DNA from: Thermoleophilia bacterium
Lineage (GTDB): Bacteria > Actinomycetota > Thermoleophilia > RBG-16-64-13
Assembly: GCA_027493445.1 (NCBI GenBank)
Contig: JAOSKU010000001.1
Span: 2,314,822-2,378,821, forward strand
Direction: 5' to 3'
Length of the DNA stretch: 64,000 bases
The translations under genes were made by a program, and so were the position numbers. Below are positions 9,293 through 17,125 of this stretch, piece after piece. How positions within the stretch are numbered: position 1 is the stretch's first letter; each line of letters starts with the position of its first letter. The notes under the pieces were generated by a model. The model did no database searches, was not told the origin of the DNA, and was given only the letters and a program-made list of their open reading frames with translations.

Positions 9293-10351
9293 TCAGGCAC
9301 CGCCCTCGCCGCCGGCCGGAGAGTTGGCGCCCGCCGGACCCCCCGCCACCACGGTCAGCGCATCGCCCGGCGCCACCCGGCCGCCCCGCAGCACGCGGAC
9401 GAAGATGCCCTCGCGCGGCATGACACAATCGCCGGCCTGATAGTAGATGGCGCAGCGCTCGTGGCACACCTTGCCGATCTGGGTGAGCTCCACCAGGGTG
9501 GGACCGATGGTCAGCCTGGTCCCAACGGGCAGTGCGCACAGGTCCACCCCCCGGGTAGTGATATTCTCGGCGAAATCGCCCGGCCCTACGTCGAGACCCC
9601 TGTCCACCATGGTGTCGATGGACTCCTGGGCGAGCAGGCTCACCTGCCGGTGCCAGGGACCCGCATGGCCGTCGCCCTCGATCCCGTGCTCTTCGACCAG
9701 CATCACCTGGTCGACCGGCTTCTTGCGCTCTCCCTTGCCCGGGCTCACGTTCACCGAGAGCACCCGGCCCCGGGCGGTCTGCGTTCCAGTCGTCTGGGCC
9801 GCGGCGCCCGCGGAGCCCGGCAGCGCGCCGGCCGTCTCAGCTCTCGCGTCATCTCTCACGTAGTCCTCTTTTCCTCCAGTCTTCTCGAGCAGGCGCACGT
9901 CACCGATCACCATGGCCCGGTCGACCGCCTTGCACATGTCGTAGATCGTGATCGCCGTAAGGGCGGCTCCAGTGATGGCTTCCATCTCGACGCCGGTACG
10001 CCCCTCCACCCGGGCGGTGCATTCGATGTCCACCCGGTTCTCGGCCGGCACCACCTCGAAGCCGACGTCCACATGGCTGAGGGCCAACGGGTGGCACAGG
10101 GGCACGAGCTCCGAGGTCTTCTTGGCGGCCATGATACCGGCGATGCGGGCCACCGCGAGTACGTCGCCTTTGGGCAGAGCCTGGCGCTGAAGCAGCTCCA
10201 TGGTCTCGGGCGCCATCCACACCCGCGCGCCCGCGCGGGCGACGCGCAAGGTTGGCTCTTTGCCGCCCACGTCGACCATGCGCGCCTCGCCCTGAGCGCC
10301 CAAGTGGGTAAGTTGCGGGGCTTCCCGCCCAATCGACTCTTGACCGCTCAC
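9293..10351 (-). CDS. moaC: Cyclic pyranopterin monophosphate synthase fused to a MOSC domain
   Basis: Residues about 14-165 are MoaC, which forms cyclic pyranopterin monophosphate ([52 protein letters not shown]). Residues about 195-340 are a MOSC domain ([39 protein letters not shown] with the conserved Cys), a sulfur-carrier fold linked to Moco sulfuration or binding. The linker is Ala/Gly-rich. GTG start at 10351 with AGGAGG 7 bases upstream. Both domains also exist as separate proteins in many bacteria; the fusion puts an early and a late Moco function in one chain. Confidence 0.93.
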   Translation of the reverse strand: MSGQESIGREAPQLTHLGAQGEARMVDVGGKEPTLRVARAGARVWMAPETMELLQRQALPKGDVLAVARIAGIMAAKKTSELVPLCHPLALSHVDVGFEVVPAENRVDIECTARVEGRTGVEMEAITGAALTAITIYDMCKAVDRAMVIGDVRLLEKTGGKEDYVRDDARAETAGALPGSAGAAAQTTGTQTARGRVLSVNVSPGKGERKKPVDQVMLVEEHGIEGDGHAGPWHRQVSLLAQESIDTMVDRGLDVGPGDFAENITTRGVDLCALPVGTRLTIGPTLVELTQIGKVCHERCAIYYQAGDCVMPREGIFVRVLRGGRVAPGDALTVVAGGPAGANSPAGGEGGA

Positions 10352-10354
10352 CGA

Positions 10355-11323
10355 TCAGCCTCCTATCTGCGACATCCCCCGGGTGTTCTCCCCAGGCAGG
10401 ACGCGTTTGTCGAACGTCTTGCGTCCCAGCGAAGCGCGTATGGCTTCCAGCGTCGCCTCCCGATCCCTCGTCCGGACCGCCTGCTGCACCTCGACTTCGT
10501 CGCAGGAGAACAGACAGTTCTTGAGCCTGCCGTCGGCCGTCAACCGCAGGCGGTTGCAGTCGTCGCAGAAGTGGTCGGACACCGAGCTGATGAAGCCCAC
10601 GGTGCCGGCGTGGTCGGGCAGGTGGAAGTACCGGGCCGGCCCCCAACCCCCAGGAGAAGCGACCGGCATGAGCTCTCCCCGTTCCCGCAGAGCGGCCGTG
10701 AGGTTACCTTTCGAGAGCGATGATTCATTCGTCTGGGGCCCGCAGCCGCCGACCGGCATCCATTCGATGAAACGCACGTGGAGCGGACGCTGCCGGGTCA
10801 GCTCGAGAAAGGCGTCGAGCTCGGCAAGGACCTCGCGCATCATGACCACGTTGATCTTGACCGGCCCGAGCCCATGAGCCAGGGCCGCCTCCACGCCAGC
10901 CAGAGCCTTCTGCAGCGACCCGCCTCGCGTCAGGGCCCGGTAGCGCTCCGGGTCGAGGGAGTCGAGGCTGATGTTGACTCGCGAGAGGCCGGCCGCGGTC
11001 AGATCGTCCACGAAAGCGGGGAGCAACGTGCCGTTGGTGGTGAGGGAGATGTCGTCCACCCCGTCGATGGCACGCAGGAGGCGAACCAGCCCGGGAACGC
11101 CCTTGCGGGCCAGGGGCTCGCCCCCGGTCAGTCGAACTTTGGAGATGCCCACCTCGACGGCCACCGACACGAAGAAGGCCATGTCCTCGTAGGAGAGGAT
11201 GTCCTCGTGGTCCTTGAAGGGCACGCCCTCGGGCGGCATGCAGTAGACGCAGCGGAAATTGCAGCGGTCGGTCACCGAGAGGCGCAGGTAGTCGACCAGG
11301 TGCCGCGGAAGAGGCGGGATCAC
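10355..11323 (-). CDS. moaA: GTP 3',8-cyclase (molybdenum cofactor synthesis protein A)
   Basis: Radical SAM enzyme starting molybdopterin synthesis. The GTG start at 11323 overlaps the mobAB stop as GTGA, giving 322 residues; a longer upstream frame is antisense-like sequence. The N-terminal cluster motif CNFRCVYC (Cys21, 25, 28) and the C-terminal second cluster region CDDCNRLRLTADGRLKNCLF are intact. The protein ends ENTRGMSQIGG, the GTP-binding MxxIGG tail of the family. Confidence 0.96.
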   Translation of the reverse strand: MIPPLPRHLVDYLRLSVTDRCNFRCVYCMPPEGVPFKDHEDILSYEDMAFFVSVAVEVGISKVRLTGGEPLARKGVPGLVRLLRAIDGVDDISLTTNGTLLPAFVDDLTAAGLSRVNISLDSLDPERYRALTRGGSLQKALAGVEAALAHGLGPVKINVVMMREVLAELDAFLELTRQRPLHVRFIEWMPVGGCGPQTNESSLSKGNLTAALRERGELMPVASPGGWGPARYFHLPDHAGTVGFISSVSDHFCDDCNRLRLTADGRLKNCLFSCDEVEVQQAVRTRDREATLEAIRASLGRKTFDKRVLPGENTRGMSQIGG

Positions 11324-12588
11324 GGGACGGCGCTCCTCTTCCCGCCGAGGATGCGCACCTCGACGAGATCGGCGATGGCGGCGAAGTCGTCCATGGCCAG
11401 CTGCGGCACCCGGTACCCGTCGAAGCGCTGGTCGCTCACGATGCCAACGAGCTCGTCTTCGTCGCAGATGAGGCTGCTGCTCCGCTCCCGGCGGGAGACC
11501 TCGATCTTGGGAGCGTCCTTCCTCTTGAAGCCCTCGGTGATGACCAGGTCGACGGGCTCGGAGATGCGGGCCACAAGCTGCTCGAGGGTGGGCTCCTGGG
11601 TACTGCGGTTCACCCACACGTACGTGTCAGGCGAGGATATGCCGGTGACCACCGCCCCCGCTTCCCGCAGCCGGTAGGAGTCGGTGCCAGGGATGTCCAC
11701 ATCGAAGCCGTGGGTGTCATGCTTGAGTGCGGCCACCCGGTAGCCCCGGCCGGCGAGCTCCCGGATGACTCCCACGAGCACCGTCGTCTTGCCCGACTTC
11801 TTCTTGCCCACGAAGGAGACGACCGGCAGGAGGCTCCGGGCGCGAAAGGCCTCGATGCGCGGCGCCAAGCTGGGCGCGCCCCCGGCACCCCCGCGGGCCA
11901 GTAGAGCAGAGTCGCGCAGCACGACGCCCCGGCGGGTGGTGAGGCCGGCGTCGATCTCCCTGAGGGCGCGCTCCCGGGCCGCAGCCAGCTCCTCGGGGGT
12001 GTTGACGTTCATGAAGAGCTCGTCAGGATGGCCGAACCGGCCGTCGTCCACGTCGAGGTACTCGGTGTTCACCCGGTTGTAGATGGCGTCGATACGCCGC
12101 TCACCCTCGGCCAGGAAGTCCTCGAAGACCCCGGCGATGGCCCGGCTGTAGACGGCGCAGACAGGCTGCATGTAAGGCCCGTGCCGGGGCACGAAGACGT
12201 CGCTGCCCACCGAGCCTTCGACCAACCGGCGTAGCAGCCGCGGGGTGACGAAGGGCATGTCGCAGGCCAGGCAGAGGACTCGGTCGGTGGGCGAGGCCAG
12301 CAGGGCGGTGTAGACACCCACAGCCGAGCCCCGTTCGTCGAGGGCATCGGTGACCACCGGTAGTCCGAACATGCGGAAACGGGCCGGGTCGTTGGCCACC
12401 ACAAACACGTGCCCGAAGAGCGGCGCCACCCGGTCGCGGATCCACTCGAGCAGGGTACCGTCGACGAACCGAGTGGTGGCCTTGTCGCCTCCCATGCGTC
12501 TCGAGGCCCCGCCGCTCTGCAGGGCAAGGCTGACCCCCGAAGGGAACGAAGGCTCCACCGCGGGCCCCGAGCCCGCTTCCCACGCCAT
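11320..12588 (-). CDS. mobA-mobB: Molybdenum cofactor guanylyltransferase MobA fused to MobB
   Basis: 422 residues from the ATG at 12588, chosen because GGAGG lies 5 bases upstream. The N-terminal domain (about 1-200) is MobA-like: ALQSGGASRRMGGDKA in place of the usual LAGG signature, ACDMPF, then MNVNTPEEL. The C-terminal domain (about 250-422) is MobB, a P-loop GTPase-like partner (SFVGKKKSGKTT, LKHDTHGF, DTYVWVNR, LVITEGFKR). The pair converts molybdopterin to the guanine dinucleotide form used by DMSO-reductase and formate-dehydrogenase type enzymes, which are not in this window. Confidence 0.93.
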   Translation of the reverse strand: MAWEAGSGPAVEPSFPSGVSLALQSGGASRRMGGDKATTRFVDGTLLEWIRDRVAPLFGHVFVVANDPARFRMFGLPVVTDALDERGSAVGVYTALLASPTDRVLCLACDMPFVTPRLLRRLVEGSVGSDVFVPRHGPYMQPVCAVYSRAIAGVFEDFLAEGERRIDAIYNRVNTEYLDVDDGRFGHPDELFMNVNTPEELAAARERALREIDAGLTTRRGVVLRDSALLARGGAGGAPSLAPRIEAFRARSLLPVVSFVGKKKSGKTTVLVGVIRELAGRGYRVAALKHDTHGFDVDIPGTDSYRLREAGAVVTGISSPDTYVWVNRSTQEPTLEQLVARISEPVDLVITEGFKRKDAPKIEVSRRERSSSLICDEDELVGIVSDQRFDGYRVPQLAMDDFAAIADLVEVRILGGKRSAVP

Positions 12589-12663
12589 GTAGACCTCCAG
12601 ATCGATCGTCGCCTGCACCGGAGATGGTACTCCGCAGCCGCGGTGGCCGGCCAGTGGCATGGC

Positions 12664-13848
12664 TCAACCCTCCAGCAGGTGGATGGCCGTGGCCTTGACC
12701 GTGGCCGTCACCCGGACGCCGGAGATCAGCCCCAGGCTCTCGGCCGAGAGCCGCGTGATCAGGGCCGTGAGCCGCTCGCCGCTGCCGTCGTCGCCGGGAA
12801 GCGGGTCCAGCAGCAGATGGACCCGCACCAGAGAACCGGCCTGGGCCACGGCGTCGACGGAGCCCTTCCAGTGGTTCCGGGCGCTGGAGAAGCTGGTGTC
12901 CGGGTGTGCACTGTCGAGGGAGACCACCACGTCCTCGGGCCGGACGGCCAACAGCACCTCCTCTCCCAGCTCGGCTCCTGCGGCCAGGTCCACCAGAAGA
13001 CCCTCCGCCGTGAGCACGGTGCACAGGCCGGCGTCGGAGGCGATCACCTCGCCTCGCCAGATGGTCTCCGCCCCGAGATAGTCGGCCACGAAGGCGTCCC
13101 GGGGTTGGGTCAGGACCTCGGTCGCCGGCCCTTCCTGCACGATGCGGCCGTCACGGAGCACGGCCACCCGTTGCGCCAGGCTGAAAGCCTCACCCTGATC
13201 GTGGGTGATGAGCACCACCGTGGTCGAGAGCCGCCCTACCACCTCCCGCAGGTCCTCGCGGAAGCGGCGGCGCAGGTCGATGTCGAGGTTGCTCGTGGGC
13301 TCGTCGAGGAACAGGAGCTCAGGCTCGAGCACCAGGGCACGGGCCAGGGCGACTCGCTGCGCTTCGCCTCCGGAGAGGGTGCGGACGTCGGCGTCGGCCA
13401 GATGCGCGATCTTGACCAGTTCGAGGGCGTGGGCGACCTTTGCGCGGGCCTCCCTCCTGCTGACCCGCCGGAACCGCAGCCCATAGGCCACGTTGGTCCG
13501 CACCTTGCCCTGGAACAGGACCGGCCGCTGGAAGACCGTGGCCAGCCGCCGGCGCGCCTGCAGGTCTCTAGGGGAGACCCTGCGCCCCCAGTGCCACACC
13601 TCGCCCTCGTCAGCAGCTTCGAGCAGAGAGAGGAGGCGGAACAAAGTGCTCTTGCCCGCCCCGTTCGGGCCAAGGATGGCGAGCACCTCGCCCTCGCGCA
13701 CCGCCAGGCCGACGTTGTCCACGACCTTGCGGGCTTCATAGGCACGGGTGAGGCCCCGGGCCTCGAGGACGACCGGCGGCTCAGGGCCCCGCGCGCCGGC
13801 GCCGGCCCCGGTACTTCCAGGGGACGCACCAAATTCCCGCTCGGTCAC
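12664..13848 (-). CDS. tupC: Tungstate/molybdate ABC transporter ATP-binding protein
   Basis: 394 residues from a GTG at 13848 that overlaps the tupB stop (GTGA). ATPase motifs are complete: Walker A LGPNGAGKST, signature LSGGEAQRVALARAL, Walker B ELLFLDEPTS, and the H-loop LITHD. The C-terminal part after residue about 290 resembles a TOBE oxyanion-binding domain. The operon with TupA and TupB supports tungstate uptake. The upstream in-frame extension to 14040 is the wrong frame of tupB and was excluded. Confidence 0.93.
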   Translation of the reverse strand: MTEREFGASPGSTGAGAGARGPEPPVVLEARGLTRAYEARKVVDNVGLAVREGEVLAILGPNGAGKSTLFRLLSLLEAADEGEVWHWGRRVSPRDLQARRRLATVFQRPVLFQGKVRTNVAYGLRFRRVSRREARAKVAHALELVKIAHLADADVRTLSGGEAQRVALARALVLEPELLFLDEPTSNLDIDLRRRFREDLREVVGRLSTTVVLITHDQGEAFSLAQRVAVLRDGRIVQEGPATEVLTQPRDAFVADYLGAETIWRGEVIASDAGLCTVLTAEGLLVDLAAGAELGEEVLLAVRPEDVVVSLDSAHPDTSFSSARNHWKGSVDAVAQAGSLVRVHLLLDPLPGDDGSGERLTALITRLSAESLGLISGVRVTATVKATAIHLLEG

Positions 13849-14566
13849 GACTGCAGCCACCGCGCTCCCCCTCCCTGCTGCAGGCGCGTGAGGAACAGGT
13901 TGAAGATGAAGGCGATGGTAAGCAGGATCATCCCGAGGGACAGGGCTCGGTCGAAGTGACCCATGCGCGTCTCCTGCACGATGGCGGTCGTCAGCACGCG
14001 CGTCTCGTTTGACTCGGAGGTCGCGATGTTCCCCCCACAATCATGACGGCGCCTACCTCGCTGATGATGGCCCCAAAGCCGGCGATCACCGCGGCCACCA
14101 GGGCCACGCGTGCCTCACGCATGACGAGCCAGAGGCCCTGAAGCCGAGAGGCCCCCAGTCCGAAGGCCTGCAGACGGAAGTCCCTCGGAATGGAGCCGAT
14201 GGCGACAACGGTGATGGCCACGATGTAGGGCGCGGCGATGATGACCTCGGCGATAACCATGATGGGCCGCGTATACAGCAGCTCCATGAAGCCCAGGGGG
14301 CCGCGGCGGGAGAAGAACATGAAGACGAAGAGCCCGACCACCACAGGGGGCAGCCCCATGCCTGTGTTCATCAAGGCGACAATGGTGTTCCGCCCGCGAA
14401 AGCGCCGAAGGCCCAGGAAAACTCCCAGGGGCACTCCCAGCACCAGAGCTATCAGGGTGGCCGAACCTGAGATCTGCAGGGAGACCCCGATCACCTCGAG
14501 CACGTACTGGTTGAGGTGCCACAACAGACCGAGCGCCTGCAGCAACGAATCCCAGAAAAGGCTCAC
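13845..14566 (-). CDS. tupB: Tungstate ABC transporter permease, interrupted by a one-base frameshift
   Basis: Membrane subunit with the TupB N-terminus VIGVSLQISGSATLIALVLG and the transporter EAA-like loop FGLGASRLQGLW. The frame breaks after GAVMIVGG, at the run of six C on the plus strand (14031-14036). Adding one base restores NIATSESNETRVLTTAIVQE and the rest of the protein to the TGA at 13845, for about 240 residues, the usual family length. Because both halves are well conserved and the break is in a homopolymer, a sequencing error is the most likely cause. Without correction the protein would stop at residue 191. Confidence 0.88.
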
Positions 14567-14611
14567 TCACACCTCCCGCGGGCAGGTCCAACGCGTTCGC
14601 GGCCACCGTCT

Positions 14612-14668
14612 CCGTACCGCGGCTGCGTCTCCCGGCCGTATTGGCCGGGAGACGCAGCCGCGGTACGG
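14612..14668. promoter_or_regulatory. 26-bp perfect inverted repeat between tupA and tupB
   Basis: Left arm 14612-14637 and right arm 14643-14668 are perfectly complementary around a 5-base loop. In the tup mRNA it forms a very stable hairpin 12 bases after the tupA stop. Such stems between a binding-protein gene and its permease commonly protect the upstream message and reduce downstream expression. There is no U-run, so an efficient intrinsic terminator is unlikely. Confidence 0.85.
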
Positions 14669-14679
14669 TGAAAGCCCGC

Positions 14680-15603
14680 CTATGCGGCGTTGGGCACGAA
14701 CAGCGGCTGTCCGAACTGTTCCACCCCATAGTCCTTGATGACCGCCTGGCCTTCGGAGCCGGTGATCCAGTCCGCGAAGTCCTGGGCGCCCTGCATGTTC
14801 TTGGCGTCTGTGACCGGGATGACTCCGTACTGGTTGAAGAGGGCTTTGTCGCCCTCGACCGTGACCTCGAGATCGAGCCCCTGCTTCAAGTTGAGGTAGG
14901 TAGCCCGGTCAGAGAGCGTGTAGCCCTGCTTCTGTGAGGCGATCTGCAGGACCTCACCCATGCCCTGTCCGGCCGCCTGATACCAGGCGCCGGCCGGCTC
15001 GACGGCCGCGTCTGCCCAGATCTGGAGTTCCTTCTTATTCGTTCCGGAGTCGTCTCCCCGCGAGATGAAGGGAGCCTCGGCGGCAGCGATCGCGCCAAAG
15101 GCCTCCTTGGCCGTGGCCATGCCCTTGATCTTCGCCGGGTCGCTTGCCGGCCCCACGATGATGAAGTCGTTGTACATGACCTCGCGGCGCTCGGTGCCGA
15201 AGCCGTTGGCGACGAACTCCTTCTCCGATGCCGGCGCGTGCACCAGCAACACGTCGGCGTCCTTCGTCTCTCCCAACTTGAGAGCCTCGCCTGTTCCGAC
15301 CGCGATGACCTTCACCTTGTACTGCGGGTAGGCCTGCTCGAAGGCCGGAATCAGCACGTCGAACAGCCCAGAATCCTGCGTGGACGTGGTCGACGCCAGG
15401 ATCAGAGCGCTCGTCTCGGCGGCGGCTGTGGTCGTCGTTTCGGCCACCGCTGTGGCCGTGGTCTCGGCCGCCGCTGTGGTCGTGGTCGTGTCGTCGGCGT
15501 TGCCACAGCCGGTGAGCGCCACCATCCCCGGCACCAGCAGGACGAGCGCCAGTACCAGCGCCGGTACGGCCAGACTCCTTGCCTTCAACCTTTGAAACTC
15601 CAT
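14680..15603 (-). CDS. tupA: Tungstate-binding lipoprotein
   Basis: Extracytoplasmic binding protein of the tup transporter, 307 residues from the ATG at 15603 (GGGAGGAG 10 bases upstream). The signal peptide ends in a lipobox (LTGC, Cys34), followed by a threonine/alanine-rich linker. The mature domain starts with the TupA-type motif LASTTSTQDSGLFDVLIPAF and contains SRGDDSGTNKKEL, the oxyanion-binding segment. It is preceded by a probable Mo/W-cofactor riboswitch and attenuator. Molybdate specificity cannot be excluded from sequence alone. Confidence 0.94.
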   Translation of the reverse strand: MEFQRLKARSLAVPALVLALVLLVPGMVALTGCGNADDTTTTTAAAETTATAVAETTTTAAAETSALILASTTSTQDSGLFDVLIPAFEQAYPQYKVKVIAVGTGEALKLGETKDADVLLVHAPASEKEFVANGFGTERREVMYNDFIIVGPASDPAKIKGMATAKEAFGAIAAAEAPFISRGDDSGTNKKELQIWADAAVEPAGAWYQAAGQGMGEVLQIASQKQGYTLSDRATYLNLKQGLDLEVTVEGDKALFNQYGVIPVTDAKNMQGAQDFADWITGSEGQAVIKDYGVEQFGQPLFVPNAA

Positions 15604-15692
15604 GAAACCACCGCTCCTCCCATTCGATGATCCTGCACCGTCTCCGAGCCAGGAGGGCAAGGGAGACACCTGCCCGGCGATGAAGTCATCGA

Positions 15693-15721
15693 ACAGAAAG
15701 ACCCGCGCCGAAGCACGGGTC
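15693..15721 (-). terminator. Intrinsic terminator (attenuator) in the tupA leader
   Basis: On the minus strand, GACCCG pairs with CGGGTC around a TTCG-containing loop (15700-15721), followed by TTTCTGTTC. It lies about 90 bases before the tupA start and directly after the riboswitch-like domain, the expected position for a transcriptional switch. A CCTCG/CGAGG pairing between the aptamer's 3' strand and the terminator's 5' side could be the alternative structure. Confidence 0.7.
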
Positions 15722-15730
15722 CCCTCGATC

Positions 15731-15845
15731 CACCGAGGAGGTCTCCTTTCCGCACTGGGAGACACGGCCGTTTCCAGCTGTACCCTACCGGCCCGAGGCT
15801 CCATAGGAGAATATCCTCCCTTAGGCCGCCTGAGCTCGGAGACTC
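15731..15845 (-). promoter_or_regulatory. Probable molybdenum/tungsten cofactor riboswitch (Moco RNA motif)
   Basis: Minus-strand leader of tupA. Visible elements: a closing helix CCGAG (15835-15839) with CTCGG (15733-15737); an 11-nt tetraloop-receptor pair CCTAAG (15820-15825) and TATGG (15801-15805) flanking a GGAG/CTCC stem; a GGAAAC loop (15770-15775); and GTCTCCC followed by GCGGAAAGGAGAC. These match my memory of the Moco motif, which controls Mo/W transport and cofactor genes and often contains a tetraloop/receptor. The identification is by eye; a covariance search was not possible. Confidence 0.72.
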
Positions 15846-15903
15846 ACTCTACGGCACGACGAGCGTGCCTATGTCGGCCCCGAGTCGATCGGAAGCAGCG
15901 CCG

Positions 15904-16077
15904 CTAGAAGCAGCCGAGCTCGCAGGCGTGAATCTTCACTTGGAGCTCGTCGCAGGCCTTGCCCACGAGGCTGTACTCCACGCCAAGCTTCTCGGCCAGC
16001 GCGCGCGCATCGGGACAGTCGAGACGCTTGTCCTGCGCCGCCAGTTCGACTTCCTTTTTGATCTTCTCGAGGTCCAT
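15904..16077 (-). CDS. Small conserved protein with CxLGCF tail
   Basis: 57 residues, starting MDLEKIKKEVELAAQ and ending KIHACELGCF, with a further Cys at positions 21 and 42. The body reads like a short helical, HTH-like unit (DARALAEKLGVEYSLVGKACDELQVKI). I recall similar ~60-residue proteins with a C-terminal CQLGCF beside molybdate or tungstate genes in other anaerobes, but not a function. It sits between mop and the tupA riboswitch on the same strand, so a role in oxyanion sensing or handling is a guess from context. Confidence 0.8.
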   Translation of the reverse strand: MDLEKIKKEVELAAQDKRLDCPDARALAEKLGVEYSLVGKACDELQVKIHACELGCF

Positions 16078-16159
16078 GGCCCGTGATGATAACAGATGCG
16101 CCAGCCGGGAGGAAGGCGACGCGGATCGCGTTTACCCTCCTCCGCGGATTCGTGATCTT

Positions 16160-16366
16160 CTACTTGGCAACCATGACCTCGGTGGCCTTGATGATGGCAG
16201 TGGCTTCGTCCCCCGCGGCCAGACCGAGCTCCTCGACGGCTTCCTTGCTGATGATCGCGGCAATGGTGTTTCCCCCGCCGACGTCGAGCACGACCTTGGC
16301 GGTGATCTGCCCCACGTCCACCTTGGTGACCTTGCCTGCGAGTTGGTTGCGGGCGCTCAGCTTCAT
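16160..16366 (-). CDS. mop: Molbindin (Mop), molybdate/tungstate-binding protein
   Basis: 68 residues comprising a single Mop/TOBE domain: MKLSARNQLAGKVTKVDVGQ, then GGNTIAAIISKEAVEELGL and KATEVMVAK. Proteins of this type form hexamers that store molybdate or tungstate in the cytosol. It is the first gene of the Mo/W block, 82 bases before the 57-residue gene, and a dispersed repeat lies upstream. Confidence 0.95.
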   Translation of the reverse strand: MKLSARNQLAGKVTKVDVGQITAKVVLDVGGGNTIAAIISKEAVEELGLAAGDEATAIIKATEVMVAK

Positions 16367-16483
16367 GATGGTCCTCCGTACCGGCTCAGGGCGCGCCGGC
16401 GGGCGGGTTGTCGTGTCACCCGAAGTAATACCCGAGGCCGCCAGGCGCTACTCCCCGGCGGCCTCACCGCCCCGGGGTCGGCT

Positions 16484-16803
16484 AACAGGCTGCTGAAGAA
16501 TGACGCTTCGCCGCCGGGGTGCGCTGGGAACGCGCCAGGCAAGGAGCTCGGCTCGGAATGACGCCTCGCCCTCAGGGTGCGCTGGGTGCGGGCGAGGCTC
16601 GGACGCAGGGAGCGGGCGTAGCAGCGCTACGGACGTGACCGAGGACACAGCATCGCACCGCCCAGTGCGGCCTGGGGGCCGGGGCTTCGTTCCGAGACGA
16701 GCTCTCAGACGCAGGGAGCGTTCGTAGCAGCGCTACGGGCGCGACCGAGGACGACGCATGGCGCCTCCCAGTGCTGTCCGGCGGCCGAGGTTTCTTTTTC
16801 AGT
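16484..16803. repeat. Dispersed intergenic repeat, composite copy (copy 4)
   Basis: Starts TAACAGGCTGCTGAAGAATGACG upstream of mop and ends near GGCCGAGGTTTCTTTTTCAG. It holds two central hairpins (GTAGCAGCGCTACGG near 16616 and 16725) and one extra inner unit, so it is a partial tandem duplication. GC-rich, with no coding features. Confidence 0.83.
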
Positions 16804-17125
16804 TGCGCTGCCCGCCGGGCGGGCATACGCGGACGGATGAAAATGGGCCATTTTCCCATCAACAGCCCGGTAGGTCTGGGGCGTGTCCGGGCAGATCGCG
16901 AACCGCCCGTCGCGCCGCCATCACTTCGTGGAGGTCCATGGCGACCAGTCCTCCCAGTGCCGGTCCAGCCGCTTCGCCCGATCCTATGCGCGTCTATCAC
17001 TTGCAGGTCTACTCCTGTCCGTCCATACTCTAGACACCCGGACGGCTCAGAGGAGGCTTGTCCGCCAATAGTCGCGGGGACGAATCTCGGCCGGAAGCGG
17101 GGTCGCGCGGAATCGAAAGGCAGGC
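16804..17125. other. Intergenic stretch with a 15-bp palindrome
   Basis: No gene seen. AAAATGG at 16840-16846 is mirrored by CCATTTT at 16848-16854, with weaker outer GATG/CATC symmetry, an operator-like inverted repeat that is strikingly AT-rich for this genome. It lies about 275 bases upstream of the VirB11-like ATPase gene. Which gene it might regulate is unclear. Confidence 0.4.

Noticed and set aside
12409..13959. A 516-codon plus-strand open frame opposite tupC and mobAB
   Set aside because: Antisense to two well-supported genes, with His/Gln-rich low-information translation.
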